Part shown: positions 57,355 to 64,000 of the stretch, one piece after another
How positions within the stretch are numbered: the first letter of the stretch is position 1
Layout of the letters: each line of letters begins with the position of its first letter
Origin: Qipengyuania sp. JC766
GTDB taxonomy: Bacteria > Pseudomonadota > Alphaproteobacteria > Sphingomonadales > Sphingomonadaceae
Direction of reading: 5' to 3'
NCBI RefSeq assembly: GCF_040717445.1
Contig: NZ_JBFEFL010000001.1
Location: forward strand, 868,001 to 932,000
Length of the DNA stretch: 64,000 nt
Position numbers and translations under genes: made by a program
The notes under the pieces: generated by a model
What the model was told of the DNA's origin: nothing
Databases searched by the model: none
Seen by the model: the letters and a program-made list of their open reading frames with translations, nothing else

Positions 57355-58361
57355 TCGGCCGGCTCCGCGACCTTGCAGGCGCGGGCGGGTTCTTCCTGCT
57401 GCAAGGGCGTCAGGCCCAGCTTGGCGAACAGCGCGCCGTCGCTGTCGTCGCCCGCATTGGGCGCGGTCAGCAGCTTGTCGCCGGTGAAGATCGAATTCGC
57501 GCCGGCGAGGAAGCACAGCGCCTGCGTTGCTTCGGACATCGACTCGCGACCCGCACTCAGCCGCACCATGCTCATCGGCATGCAGATACGCGCCACCGCC
57601 ACCGTCCGGACGAACTCGATATCGTCGATCTTGGCGAGCGGCGTGTCCGCCAGCATGTCGCCCAGCACCGTACCCTTGACCGGGACCAGCGCGTTGACCG
57701 GCACGCTTTCGGGATGGCGTTCGAGCGTGGCGAGCGTGTGGACGAAGCCGACGCGGTCCTCGCGCGTCTCGCCCATGCCCACGATGCCGCCGCTGCAGAC
57801 GTTGATCCCGGCATCGCGCACGTTCTGAAGCGTATCGAGCCGGTCCTGGTAATTGCGGGTAGAGATCACGCGCTCGTAATATTCCGGCCCGGTGTCGACA
57901 TTGTGGTTGTAGTAATCGAGGCCTGCTTCCTTCAGCATGTCCGCCTGCTTCGGCGTCAACATGCCCAGCGTCATGCAGGTCTCGAGACCCATTTCGCGCA
58001 CGCCCTTCACGATCTCGACGATCGCGGGCATGTCGCGGTCCTTGGGATTGCGCCAGGCGGCGCCCATGCAGAAACGCTGGCTGCCCGCATCCTTCGCCTG
58101 CGCGGCGGATTGCAGCACGGCGCGCACGTCCATAAGCTTGGTCGCCTCGACCCCGCTATCCGCCTTCACCGACTGCGAGCAGTAGCCGCAATCCTCCGGA
58201 CACCCGCCAGTCTTGATCGAGAGCAGCGTGCAAAGCTGGACCTGCTCGGGCGGATGGTTCTCGCGGTGGACCGTGGCGGCACGGAACAGCAACTCGGTAA
58301 AGGGAAGCTCGAACAGCTCCGCGATTTCCTCGCGGGTCCAGTCGGTGCGGATTTGGGTCAA
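57351..58361 (-). CDS. bioB: biotin synthase
   Basis: 336 residues. Radical-SAM motif [11 protein letters not shown] for the 4Fe-4S cluster, [12 protein letters not shown] and later SAGRESM for the second cluster. Makes biotin from dethiobiotin, the cofactor of PccA in the same operon. The start is an unusual TTG (58361) overlapping the upstream stop as TTGA. Confidence 0.95.
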   Translation of the reverse strand: MTQIRTDWTREEIAELFELPFTELLFRAATVHRENHPPEQVQLCTLLSIKTGGCPEDCGYCSQSVKADSGVEATKLMDVRAVLQSAAQAKDAGSQRFCMGAAWRNPKDRDMPAIVEIVKGVREMGLETCMTLGMLTPKQADMLKEAGLDYYNHNVDTGPEYYERVISTRNYQDRLDTLQNVRDAGINVCSGGIVGMGETREDRVGFVHTLATLERHPESVPVNALVPVKGTVLGDMLADTPLAKIDDIEFVRTVAVARICMPMSMVRLSAGRESMSEATQALCFLAGANSIFTGDKLLTAPNAGDDSDGALFAKLGLTPLQQEEPARACKVAEPAE

Positions 58362-58621
58362 GTCTTAATTCCTCGAATATTTGATCGCTTCGCACGTCGG
58401 ATCAAGAACCACGACCAGACCACGAAGGGGAGAGTGATTGCCAGCCAGAACCAAAACGGTGGCGCACCACATTCGCCCTTGGTCTGCTCTAATTCCAGTG
58501 CGTTTCGACACCAACCAATCTGCGACATCGTAAGTACGTAAACGACAAAAATCGCGCCGAACCAGATAGCAGCGCTCACAAAAACCCTCGCAACGAGTTG
58601 GAGGATAGCGCCAAATCTCAC
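58358..58621 (-). CDS. small two-helix membrane protein, unknown function
   Basis: 87 residues. Two transmembrane helices (about 8-32 and 54-71), a cysteine-containing loop ([17 protein letters not shown]) and a basic tail ([10 protein letters not shown]). GTG 58621 overlaps the mcm stop (GTGA). Base composition is AT-richer (about 48% G+C in one line) than mcm and bioB on either side, suggesting later insertion. No family recognised. Confidence 0.68.
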   Translation of the reverse strand: MRFGAILQLVARVFVSAAIWFGAIFVVYVLTMSQIGWCRNALELEQTKGECGAPPFWFWLAITLPFVVWSWFLIRRAKRSNIRGIKT

Positions 58622-60774
58622 TCCGCCGCCTCGTCTAGATCCTCACCCGCGGGCGGCATGTTGTGACCTAACAGGCGCAGCACGTCCGCGGCGCATTCGA
58701 CCACATTGCTCCCCGGGCCGTAGATCCCCTGCACCCCTGCATCGCGCAGGAAGTCGTAGTCCTTCTGCGGGATCACGCCGCCGGCGATAACCTTGATGTC
58801 GCTGCGTCCCGCTTCCTTCAGCAGGCCGATCAGTTCGGGGATCAGCGTCTTGTGGCCTGCCGCAAGGCTGCTCGCGCCGATGGCGTCCACGTCGTTCTCC
58901 AGTGCCATGTCGCGCGTTTCGGCGGGCGTCTGGAACAGCGGGCCGCTCAGCACTTCGAAGCCCATGTCGGCAAAGGCGGACGCGATGACATTTGCGCCGC
59001 GGTCGTGGCCGTCCTGGCCCATCTTGGCGACCATCAGCTTCGGCGCGCGGCCCAAGCGGCGTTCGACCGCCTTCACGCCTTCCACCACCTGCGCGTAGCG
59101 ATCGTCCTCGGCATAGGCGCTGGAATACACGCCGCGCACCGGCGTCGGCATCGTGTCGTAGCGGCCGAACACGTCCTCCATCGCGGCGGAAATTTCGCCC
59201 AGCGTCGCGTCGTGCCGGGCCGCTTCCACGGCGAGGCCGAGAAGGTTGCCTTCCTTCTGCGCGGCACCGCGCGCCAGCGCGTCGAGCGCGGACTGGCAGG
59301 CGATCTCGTCGCGCGCCGAACGCACCTTCTCGAGCCGCGCGATCTGGCTCTGGCGCACCGCGTGGTTGTCGATATCGAGCGTGTCGATCTCGTCTTCCTT
59401 GTCGCGGCGGTACTTGTTGACGCCGACGATCACGGTCTCGCCCCGGTCGACGCTGGCCTGCTTGGCGGCCGCGGCTTCCTCGATCTGCGCCTTGGGTTTC
59501 CCGCTGGCGACGTATTCGGTCATGCCACCGGCCGCCTCGACTTCGTCCAGCATCGCCTTCGCCTTTTCGACCAGCGCGTCGGTAAGGCTCTCGATGTAGA
59601 ACGACCCGCCCAGCGGATCGGCGACATTTGTGATGCCGGTTTCCTCCTGGATCACCAGCTGCGTGTTGCGCGCGATGCGGGCGCTGAAATCCGTCGGCAG
59701 CGCGATCGCCTCGTCCAGCGCATTGGTGTGGAGCGACTGCGTGCCGCCCAGCACCGCGGCCATCGCCTCGATCGTGGTGCGGATGACGTTGTTGTAGGGA
59801 TCCTGCTCCTGCAAGCTCACGCCGCTGGTCTGGCAATGCGTGCGCAGCATCTTGGACTTGGGGTTCTGCGCGCCGAGATCGGTCATGACATCGTGCCAGA
59901 GCGCGCGCGCCGCGCGCATCTTGGCGATTTCCATGAAGAAGTTCATGCCGATGCCCCAGAAGAAGGACAGGCGCGGCGCGAAATCGTCGATAGCGAGGCC
60001 CGCTTCCATCGCGCGCTTGGCGTATTCCTTGCCGTCCGCGATGGTGAAGGCGAGTTCCTGCACTGCCGTCGCCCCGGCTTCGTGCATGTGATAGCCGCTG
60101 ATGGAGATCGAGTTGAACCGCGGCATGTGCTGCGACGTGTAGGCGATGATGTCCGACACGATCCGCATGCTGGGCGCGGGCGGATAGATGTAGGTGTTGC
60201 GGACCATGAACTCCTTCAGGATGTCGTTCTGGATGGTCCCCGACAGGTCCTTCTGCGCAACGCCCGCGCGTTCCGCCGCCACGATGTAGAACGCCATGAC
60301 CGGGATCACCGCCCCGTTCATGGTCATGCTGACGCTCATCTCGTTCAGCGGGATCTGGTCGAACAGGATTTCCATGTCGCGCACGGTGTCGATCGCGACG
60401 CCGGCCTTGCCCACGTCGCCCACCACGCGCGGATGGTCGCTGTCGTAACCGCGGTGCGTAGCAAGATCGAAGGCGACGCTGAGGCCCTTCTGGCCGGCCG
60501 CCAGATTGCGGCGATAGAAGGCGTTCGATTCCTCGGCAGTGGAAAAGCCCGCATATTGCCGGATGGTCCACGGGCGGCCGGTATACATGCTGGCATAGGG
60601 GCCGCGCGTGAACGGCTCCATGCCCGGCACGCCGGGGTCGAGGTCCCGCGTATCCTCGCTGGTATAGAGCGGCTTCACCTCGATCCCTTCCGGCGTGTGC
60701 CAGGTAAGATCGCGGCCCTTCGTTTCCTTGTCGGCCCGGGCCTTCCAGTCTTCGTATGTCGGTGTGTCGGTCAT
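58618..60774 (-). CDS. scpA: methylmalonyl-CoA mutase (single-chain, B12-dependent)
   Basis: 718 residues. TIM-barrel substrate domain ([29 protein letters not shown]) and C-terminal cobalamin domain with DxHxxG in [18 protein letters not shown]. Converts (R)-methylmalonyl-CoA to succinyl-CoA. AGGAG before ATG 60774. Full length for the catalytic subunit; no separate small subunit or MeaB chaperone is seen in the window. Confidence 0.97.
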   Translation of the reverse strand: MTDTPTYEDWKARADKETKGRDLTWHTPEGIEVKPLYTSEDTRDLDPGVPGMEPFTRGPYASMYTGRPWTIRQYAGFSTAEESNAFYRRNLAAGQKGLSVAFDLATHRGYDSDHPRVVGDVGKAGVAIDTVRDMEILFDQIPLNEMSVSMTMNGAVIPVMAFYIVAAERAGVAQKDLSGTIQNDILKEFMVRNTYIYPPAPSMRIVSDIIAYTSQHMPRFNSISISGYHMHEAGATAVQELAFTIADGKEYAKRAMEAGLAIDDFAPRLSFFWGIGMNFFMEIAKMRAARALWHDVMTDLGAQNPKSKMLRTHCQTSGVSLQEQDPYNNVIRTTIEAMAAVLGGTQSLHTNALDEAIALPTDFSARIARNTQLVIQEETGITNVADPLGGSFYIESLTDALVEKAKAMLDEVEAAGGMTEYVASGKPKAQIEEAAAAKQASVDRGETVIVGVNKYRRDKEDEIDTLDIDNHAVRQSQIARLEKVRSARDEIACQSALDALARGAAQKEGNLLGLAVEAARHDATLGEISAAMEDVFGRYDTMPTPVRGVYSSAYAEDDRYAQVVEGVKAVERRLGRAPKLMVAKMGQDGHDRGANVIASAFADMGFEVLSGPLFQTPAETRDMALENDVDAIGASSLAAGHKTLIPELIGLLKEAGRSDIKVIAGGVIPQKDYDFLRDAGVQGIYGPGSNVVECAADVLRLLGHNMPPAGEDLDEAAE

Positions 60775-60782
60775 GTGTCTCC

Positions 60783-61394
60783 TCAGGCGCGCGCGCTCGG
60801 CCGGGCCGATACGCGTTCATGCCATTGGTAAAGGTTCGTGCAGCCATCGTCCGCCGGGCAGCCGACGAATTTGGCGAAATCCATGCTGGTCAGGAGGGCG
60901 ATATCGGCCACGGAATAGGCATCGGTGGCGAGAAATTCGCGGTCGGCGAGCGCGGCGTCGAACCGCTCGAACGCCCTTGCCACGCGCGGGCGGTTGGCTT
61001 CGCCCCACTCGCCGTTCCGGCCCGGCAGTGCGGCCGTGAAATCGTGCGTGTGGACCCAGACCTGCGCGATGGCATTCATCAGTTCCAGTTCCACCTGCCG
61101 GCTCGCCATCTCGATCCGCGCCATCTCCAGCGGGGTGGAGCCGAACAGCGCGGGTTCGGGATGCAGCCCCTCCAGATAGCGCATGATCGCCACGCTTTCC
61201 GTGATGACATCGCCATCGTCGGTTTCCAGCGCGGGTGTCTGGCCGCGCGGGTTTACCGCGAGATACTCGGCCGATTTCTGCTCGCGCTTCGGAATCGCAA
61301 TGTCGCGCGTCGGAAGCTCGATCCCCTTTTCGGCGGCGAAAATGCGGACGCGGCGCGGATTGGGCGCGGGATAGGCGCTGTCGTAATACAGCAT
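60783..61394 (-). CDS. glutathione S-transferase family protein
   Basis: 203 residues. N-terminal thioredoxin fold ([19 protein letters not shown] ... [20 protein letters not shown]) and a helical C-terminal domain with YSVADIALL. The usual N-terminal catalytic Ser/Tyr is not obvious; PNPRR is in its place. Lies eight bases before mcm. Substrate unknown. Confidence 0.88.
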   Translation of the reverse strand: MLYYDSAYPAPNPRRVRIFAAEKGIELPTRDIAIPKREQKSAEYLAVNPRGQTPALETDDGDVITESVAIMRYLEGLHPEPALFGSTPLEMARIEMASRQVELELMNAIAQVWVHTHDFTAALPGRNGEWGEANRPRVARAFERFDAALADREFLATDAYSVADIALLTSMDFAKFVGCPADDGCTNLYQWHERVSARPSARA

Positions 61395-61395
61395 C

Positions 61396-62181
61396 TCAGC
61401 GGCCCTTGAATTGCGGCTGGCGCTTCTGGAGGAAGGCCATGCCGCCTTCCATCGCGTCCTCGCTGGCAGCGGCCACGCGCTGCCCCTCCGCCTCGGCCAG
61501 CATCACTTCGGGCAATGCTCCGTCGAGCGCGGTGGCGATGTTCGCCTTGATCGTTTCGTAAGCCAGCGTGGGCCCTGCGGCGAGGCGCTGCGCCAGCGCG
61601 CCTGCCTCGGCCAGCAGCGCATCGTCGTCCACGGCGCGGTAGATGAGTCCCCATTCCTCCGCCTGTTCGGCGCCGATCTTCTCGCCCAGCATCATCATGC
61701 GCGTGGCGCGTGCGCGCCCGATGCTGCGCGCCAGCAACCAGGTGGAGCCGCCATCGGGCACCAGCCCGATATTGACGAAGGCCTGCAGGAAATAGGCGCT
61801 CCGGCCCGCCAGCACGAAATCGCCCGCCAGCGCCATCGAACAGCCGACGCCCGCCGCCGGGCCGTTGACCGCGCACACCACCGGCACGGGGCAACGGGTG
61901 ATCTGGCTGACCAGCGGGTTGTAATGGTTCTGCAGCGCCTGGTGGCTGCCGCCTTTCGACTGGAGCGGTCCGCCCTCGGCCCGCGCGGAAAGGTCCGCCC
62001 CGGAACAGAAGCCCTTGCCCGCACCGGTCAGCAGGACCGCGCGCGCATCGCCTAGGTCGTAGAACGCAGCCGACAGTTCCTGCGCCAGCTGGATCGATGC
62101 GGCGTTGAGGCGATCCGGGCGGTTCAGCGTGATCTTCGCGACATCGCCTTCGCGTTCGACAAGGATCGTTTCATGGCTCAC
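61396..62181 (-). CDS. enoyl-CoA hydratase/isomerase family protein (PaaG-like)
   Basis: 261 residues from GTG 62181. Crotonase oxyanion-hole segments FCSGADLSARA and NGPAAGVGCSMALAGD are present. The catalytic loop reads GLVPDGGSTWLLARSIG, where an aspartate stands as in PaaG 1,2-epoxyphenylacetyl-CoA isomerase in place of the two glutamates of classical hydratases. The exact reaction is uncertain. One base separates its stop from the GST start. Confidence 0.88.
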   Translation of the reverse strand: MSHETILVEREGDVAKITLNRPDRLNAASIQLAQELSAAFYDLGDARAVLLTGAGKGFCSGADLSARAEGGPLQSKGGSHQALQNHYNPLVSQITRCPVPVVCAVNGPAAGVGCSMALAGDFVLAGRSAYFLQAFVNIGLVPDGGSTWLLARSIGRARATRMMMLGEKIGAEQAEEWGLIYRAVDDDALLAEAGALAQRLAAGPTLAYETIKANIATALDGALPEVMLAEAEGQRVAAASEDAMEGGMAFLQKRQPQFKGR

Positions 62182-62272
62182 GCGTGCACTCTCCCGGTGA
62201 TGGTTCGGATTTCCGCCGTCTGTGGCCCTTAAGCCGGGTCAGGGCAAGGGTGGCGGAGCGGCTTCCGCCCGA

Positions 62273-62731
62273 TCAGTGTGCGCCGTCCCCGTGGCCCTTC
62301 GGGGGCGTTTCCATGATCTCGGTCAGCTGGCCCATCATGTCCTTGGGGTGGAGGAAGAAGATCGGCGTGCCATGCGCGCCGATGCGCGTCGGACCGAGGA
62401 TGCGCTTGCCCTTCCCCTCGAACCACGCGCGCGCAGCCTCGATGTCCTCGACCTCGTAGCAGACATGGTGCTGGCCGCCGGCCGGGTTCTTGGCGAGAAA
62501 GCCGTTTATGGGGGAGCTTTCGTCGAACGGCTCGATCAGCTCGATCTGCGTGCCCTTGCCCACTTCCCCCGCGCTATCGGGCGTATCGACGAAGCAGACC
62601 TTCACGCCCTGCTCGGGCAGGTCGAAAGGCTCGGTGATCCGTACCGCGCCCATGGTGTCGCGGTAATATGCGATGGATTCCGCGATCGAGGACGTCGCGA
62701 CGCCGATGTGGTTGAGACGGCCGAGTTTCAT
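62273..62731 (-). CDS. mce: methylmalonyl-CoA epimerase
   Basis: 152 residues, two VOC/glyoxalase betaalphabetabetabeta units. KLGRLNHIGVATSS, GKGTQIELIEP, GGQHHVCYEVEDIE and IGAHGTPIFFLHP carry the His/Glu metal ligands. Converts (S)- to (R)-methylmalonyl-CoA, linking Pcc and Mcm. ATG 62731 overlaps the lipoprotein stop (ATGA); a start four codons earlier is possible. Confidence 0.94.
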   Translation of the reverse strand: MKLGRLNHIGVATSSIAESIAYYRDTMGAVRITEPFDLPEQGVKVCFVDTPDSAGEVGKGTQIELIEPFDESSPINGFLAKNPAGGQHHVCYEVEDIEAARAWFEGKGKRILGPTRIGAHGTPIFFLHPKDMMGQLTEIMETPPKGHGDGAH

Positions 62732-63462
62732 TCGAAACCGCAATGCGAAAGCACCGCCTCGTCGTCTGTGGTAAATTCGGAGCCATTCCAGCGATATTGC
62801 AAAACACCGGTCTCCGATCCCGAATAAGCCACCTCGAAGCCTTTACCTTTGAATATAGATCTAATCTTGCCTTCGATAGCGAAATCCTCACCGTCGAAGG
62901 ATGTACCGCCATAATAGTCAGGTATGGTCGCAATAGTGCGTGGACCATTCGCAGTAAGCTCAGTCAGGACGGTACATCCCTCGGTTATCCCCTGGCCAGT
63001 GAAGCCGCCGGAAGCGTAGATCGTAGGGTTTTCGGTAAATTTATCGGAGAGTGCCCATTCAGCTAATGCTCCCAAACTTCCCAATCGAACTGCCTCCGGA
63101 TACCGCTCTTTCACAAACAACCCTTCGCGAGGATCGCTGAAATAGAATACATCGAGACGGCCAGCTGTCGAATGCGAACCAGTCGGTTCTACCAAGGTTC
63201 CTTCGCTAACCAGAGCAAGTCCTTCAGCGATCGAAACCATCTCGTGATTCCGAAAAATCCATTCTGCTCCATCTGCATCGCGAAGTGGTTCTTGAGATGG
63301 AAAAGCAATCTGCGCCAGCTCGGATTCATCCAGTTGAGAAACTGGAATTACCGGCTCAGCGCCTTCAGATCTCGCCGCTTCAAACTCGCGCTCGGCAATT
63401 GCTGCATCGCCACTCTCAGAACAACTGGTTAGCATCAAACCAGCTACGACGAGGTACTTCAT
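62728..63462 (-). CDS. AT-rich putative lipoprotein, unknown function
   Basis: 244 residues. Short lipoprotein signal MKYLVVAGLMLTSC with lipobox LTSC. The mature part has no recognised domain (segments WIFRNHEMVSIAEGLALVS, YFSDPREGLFVKERYPEAV). G+C is visibly low (about 42-52% in sampled lines against about 65% around). It is inserted between pccB and the epimerase gene, with a 7-base gap before and an ATGA overlap after, so the operon continues through it. GAGG ribosome site. Confidence 0.78.
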   Translation of the reverse strand: MKYLVVAGLMLTSCSESGDAAIAEREFEAARSEGAEPVIPVSQLDESELAQIAFPSQEPLRDADGAEWIFRNHEMVSIAEGLALVSEGTLVEPTGSHSTAGRLDVFYFSDPREGLFVKERYPEAVRLGSLGALAEWALSDKFTENPTIYASGGFTGQGITEGCTVLTELTANGPRTIATIPDYYGGTSFDGEDFAIEGKIRSIFKGKGFEVAYSGSETGVLQYRWNGSEFTTDDEAVLSHCGFE

Positions 63463-63469
63463 TTCGGCC

Positions 63470-64000
63470 TCACAACGGAATATTATCGTGCTTCTTCCAC
63501 GGGTTCTCGAGCTGCTTACCGCGCAGCTTGCGCAGTCCCAGCGCGATCCGCCGACGGGTCGAGTGCGGATAGATCACCTCGTCGATATAGCCGCGTGAAG
63601 CGGCGACGAAGGGGTTGGCGAAGCGGTCTTCGTATTCCTTCGTCTTCTCGGCGATCTTTTCGGGATCGTCGCGGTCCTGGCGGAAGATGATCTCCACCGC
63701 GCCCTTCGCGCCCATCACGGCGATCTCGGCGGTGGGCCAGGCGTAGTTCAAGTCGCCGCGCAGGTGCTTGGACGCCATCACGTCGTACGCGCCGCCATAG
63801 GCCTTGCGGGTGATCACGGTGATCTTGGGCACGGTCGCCTCGGCATAGGCGAACAGCAGCTTCGCGCCGTGCTTGATGATGCCGTTATGCTCCTGCGCCG
63901 TGCCGGGCAGGAAGCCGGGCACGTCCACGAAGGTCAGGATCGGGATGTCGAACGCGTCGCAGAAGCGCACGAAGCGCGCGGCCTTCTTGGAACTGGCGAT
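63470..64000 (-). CDS. pccB: propionyl-CoA carboxylase beta subunit, C-terminal part (cut by window edge)
   Basis: The visible 176 or so residues are the C-terminal half of a carboxyltransferase: [58 protein letters not shown] and [19 protein letters not shown]. It accepts CO2 from biotin-PccA to form methylmalonyl-CoA. The N-terminus lies beyond position 64000; the frame is open to the last base. Confidence 0.96.
   Translation of the reverse strand: MASSKKAARFVRFCDAFDIPILTFVDVPGFLPGTAQEHNGIIKHGAKLLFAYAEATVPKITVITRKAYGGAYDVMASKHLRGDLNYAWPTAEIAVMGAKGAVEIIFRQDRDDPEKIAEKTKEYEDRFANPFVAASRGYIDEVIYPHSTRRRIALGLRKLRGKQLENPWKKHDNIPL

Noticed and set aside
58852-60831. A 659-codon plus-strand frame across mcm
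   Set aside because: Antisense shadow of methylmalonyl-CoA mutase.

Overview
The window is a GC-rich (about two-thirds G+C by eye), gene-dense chromosomal segment of an alphaproteobacterium, most likely Sphingomonadales / Erythrobacteraceae. The grounds are a DivL-type kinase with tyrosine in the H-box, AddAB instead of RecBCD, AmgK-MurU cell-wall recycling, Flp pilins, a DUF3445 protein and overall gene style. Naming the family is inference, because there is no 16S gene here. No prophage, CRISPR array, IS element or plasmid origin was seen. About 55 protein genes, two tRNAs (Asn-GTT, Arg-ACG) and several regulatory RNAs or sites are annotated.

Layout. 1-7.2 kb: two overlapping genes for very large secreted DUF11-type surface proteins, the first with a probable C-terminal beta-barrel. 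7.3-18 kb: LMW phosphatase, recG, sdhE, mfd, an S9 peptidase, an EAL phosphodiesterase and NAD kinase. 18.1-19.3 kb: tRNA-Asn with a clear promoter, then an AT-richer patch holding a single lipoprotein gene. 19.4-25 kb: secA, a small secreted protein, argJ, an inositol-monophosphatase-family gene and trxA. 25-36 kb: a minus-strand operon divL-tsaE-amgK-murU-addB-addA in which every junction overlaps. 36-41.7 kb: ahcY and a peroxiredoxin, divergent around a perfect palindrome; then a bilobed aspartic protease, the relic of a second peroxiredoxin, an HTH protein, a GDT1-family cation exporter behind a yybP-ykoY (Mn2+) riboswitch, a Gdx/SugE transporter behind a structured leader, and folE.

41.7-54 kb: PLD-type cardiolipin synthase, hemerythrin, small metallopeptidase, PilZ protein, tRNA-Arg, mutT, two Flp pilins, M48 lipoprotein protease, accA, xerD, a 616-residue secreted protein with a tiny membrane partner, aroK-aroB and csaA. 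54-64 kb: a minus-strand methylmalonyl-CoA (propionate) cluster: pccB (cut by the window edge), a lipoprotein, methylmalonyl-CoA epimerase, an enoyl-CoA hydratase-like protein, GST-like protein, methylmalonyl-CoA mutase, a small membrane protein, bioB (biotin for PccA), a hydroxylaminobenzene mutase / styrene oxide isomerase-like membrane protein, DUF3445 and pccA. From mcm to pccA each stop overlaps the next start.

Most of the segment is conserved core chromosome. The items most worth a second look are the riboswitch-controlled transporter pair at 39.8-41.1 kb, the palindrome between ahcY and the peroxiredoxin, the peroxiredoxin relic flanking a two-lobed retropepsin-like protease, the HabA/StyC-like and DUF3445 genes stitched into the biotin/propionate operon, and three AT-rich single-gene inserts that encode membrane or lipid-anchored proteins.
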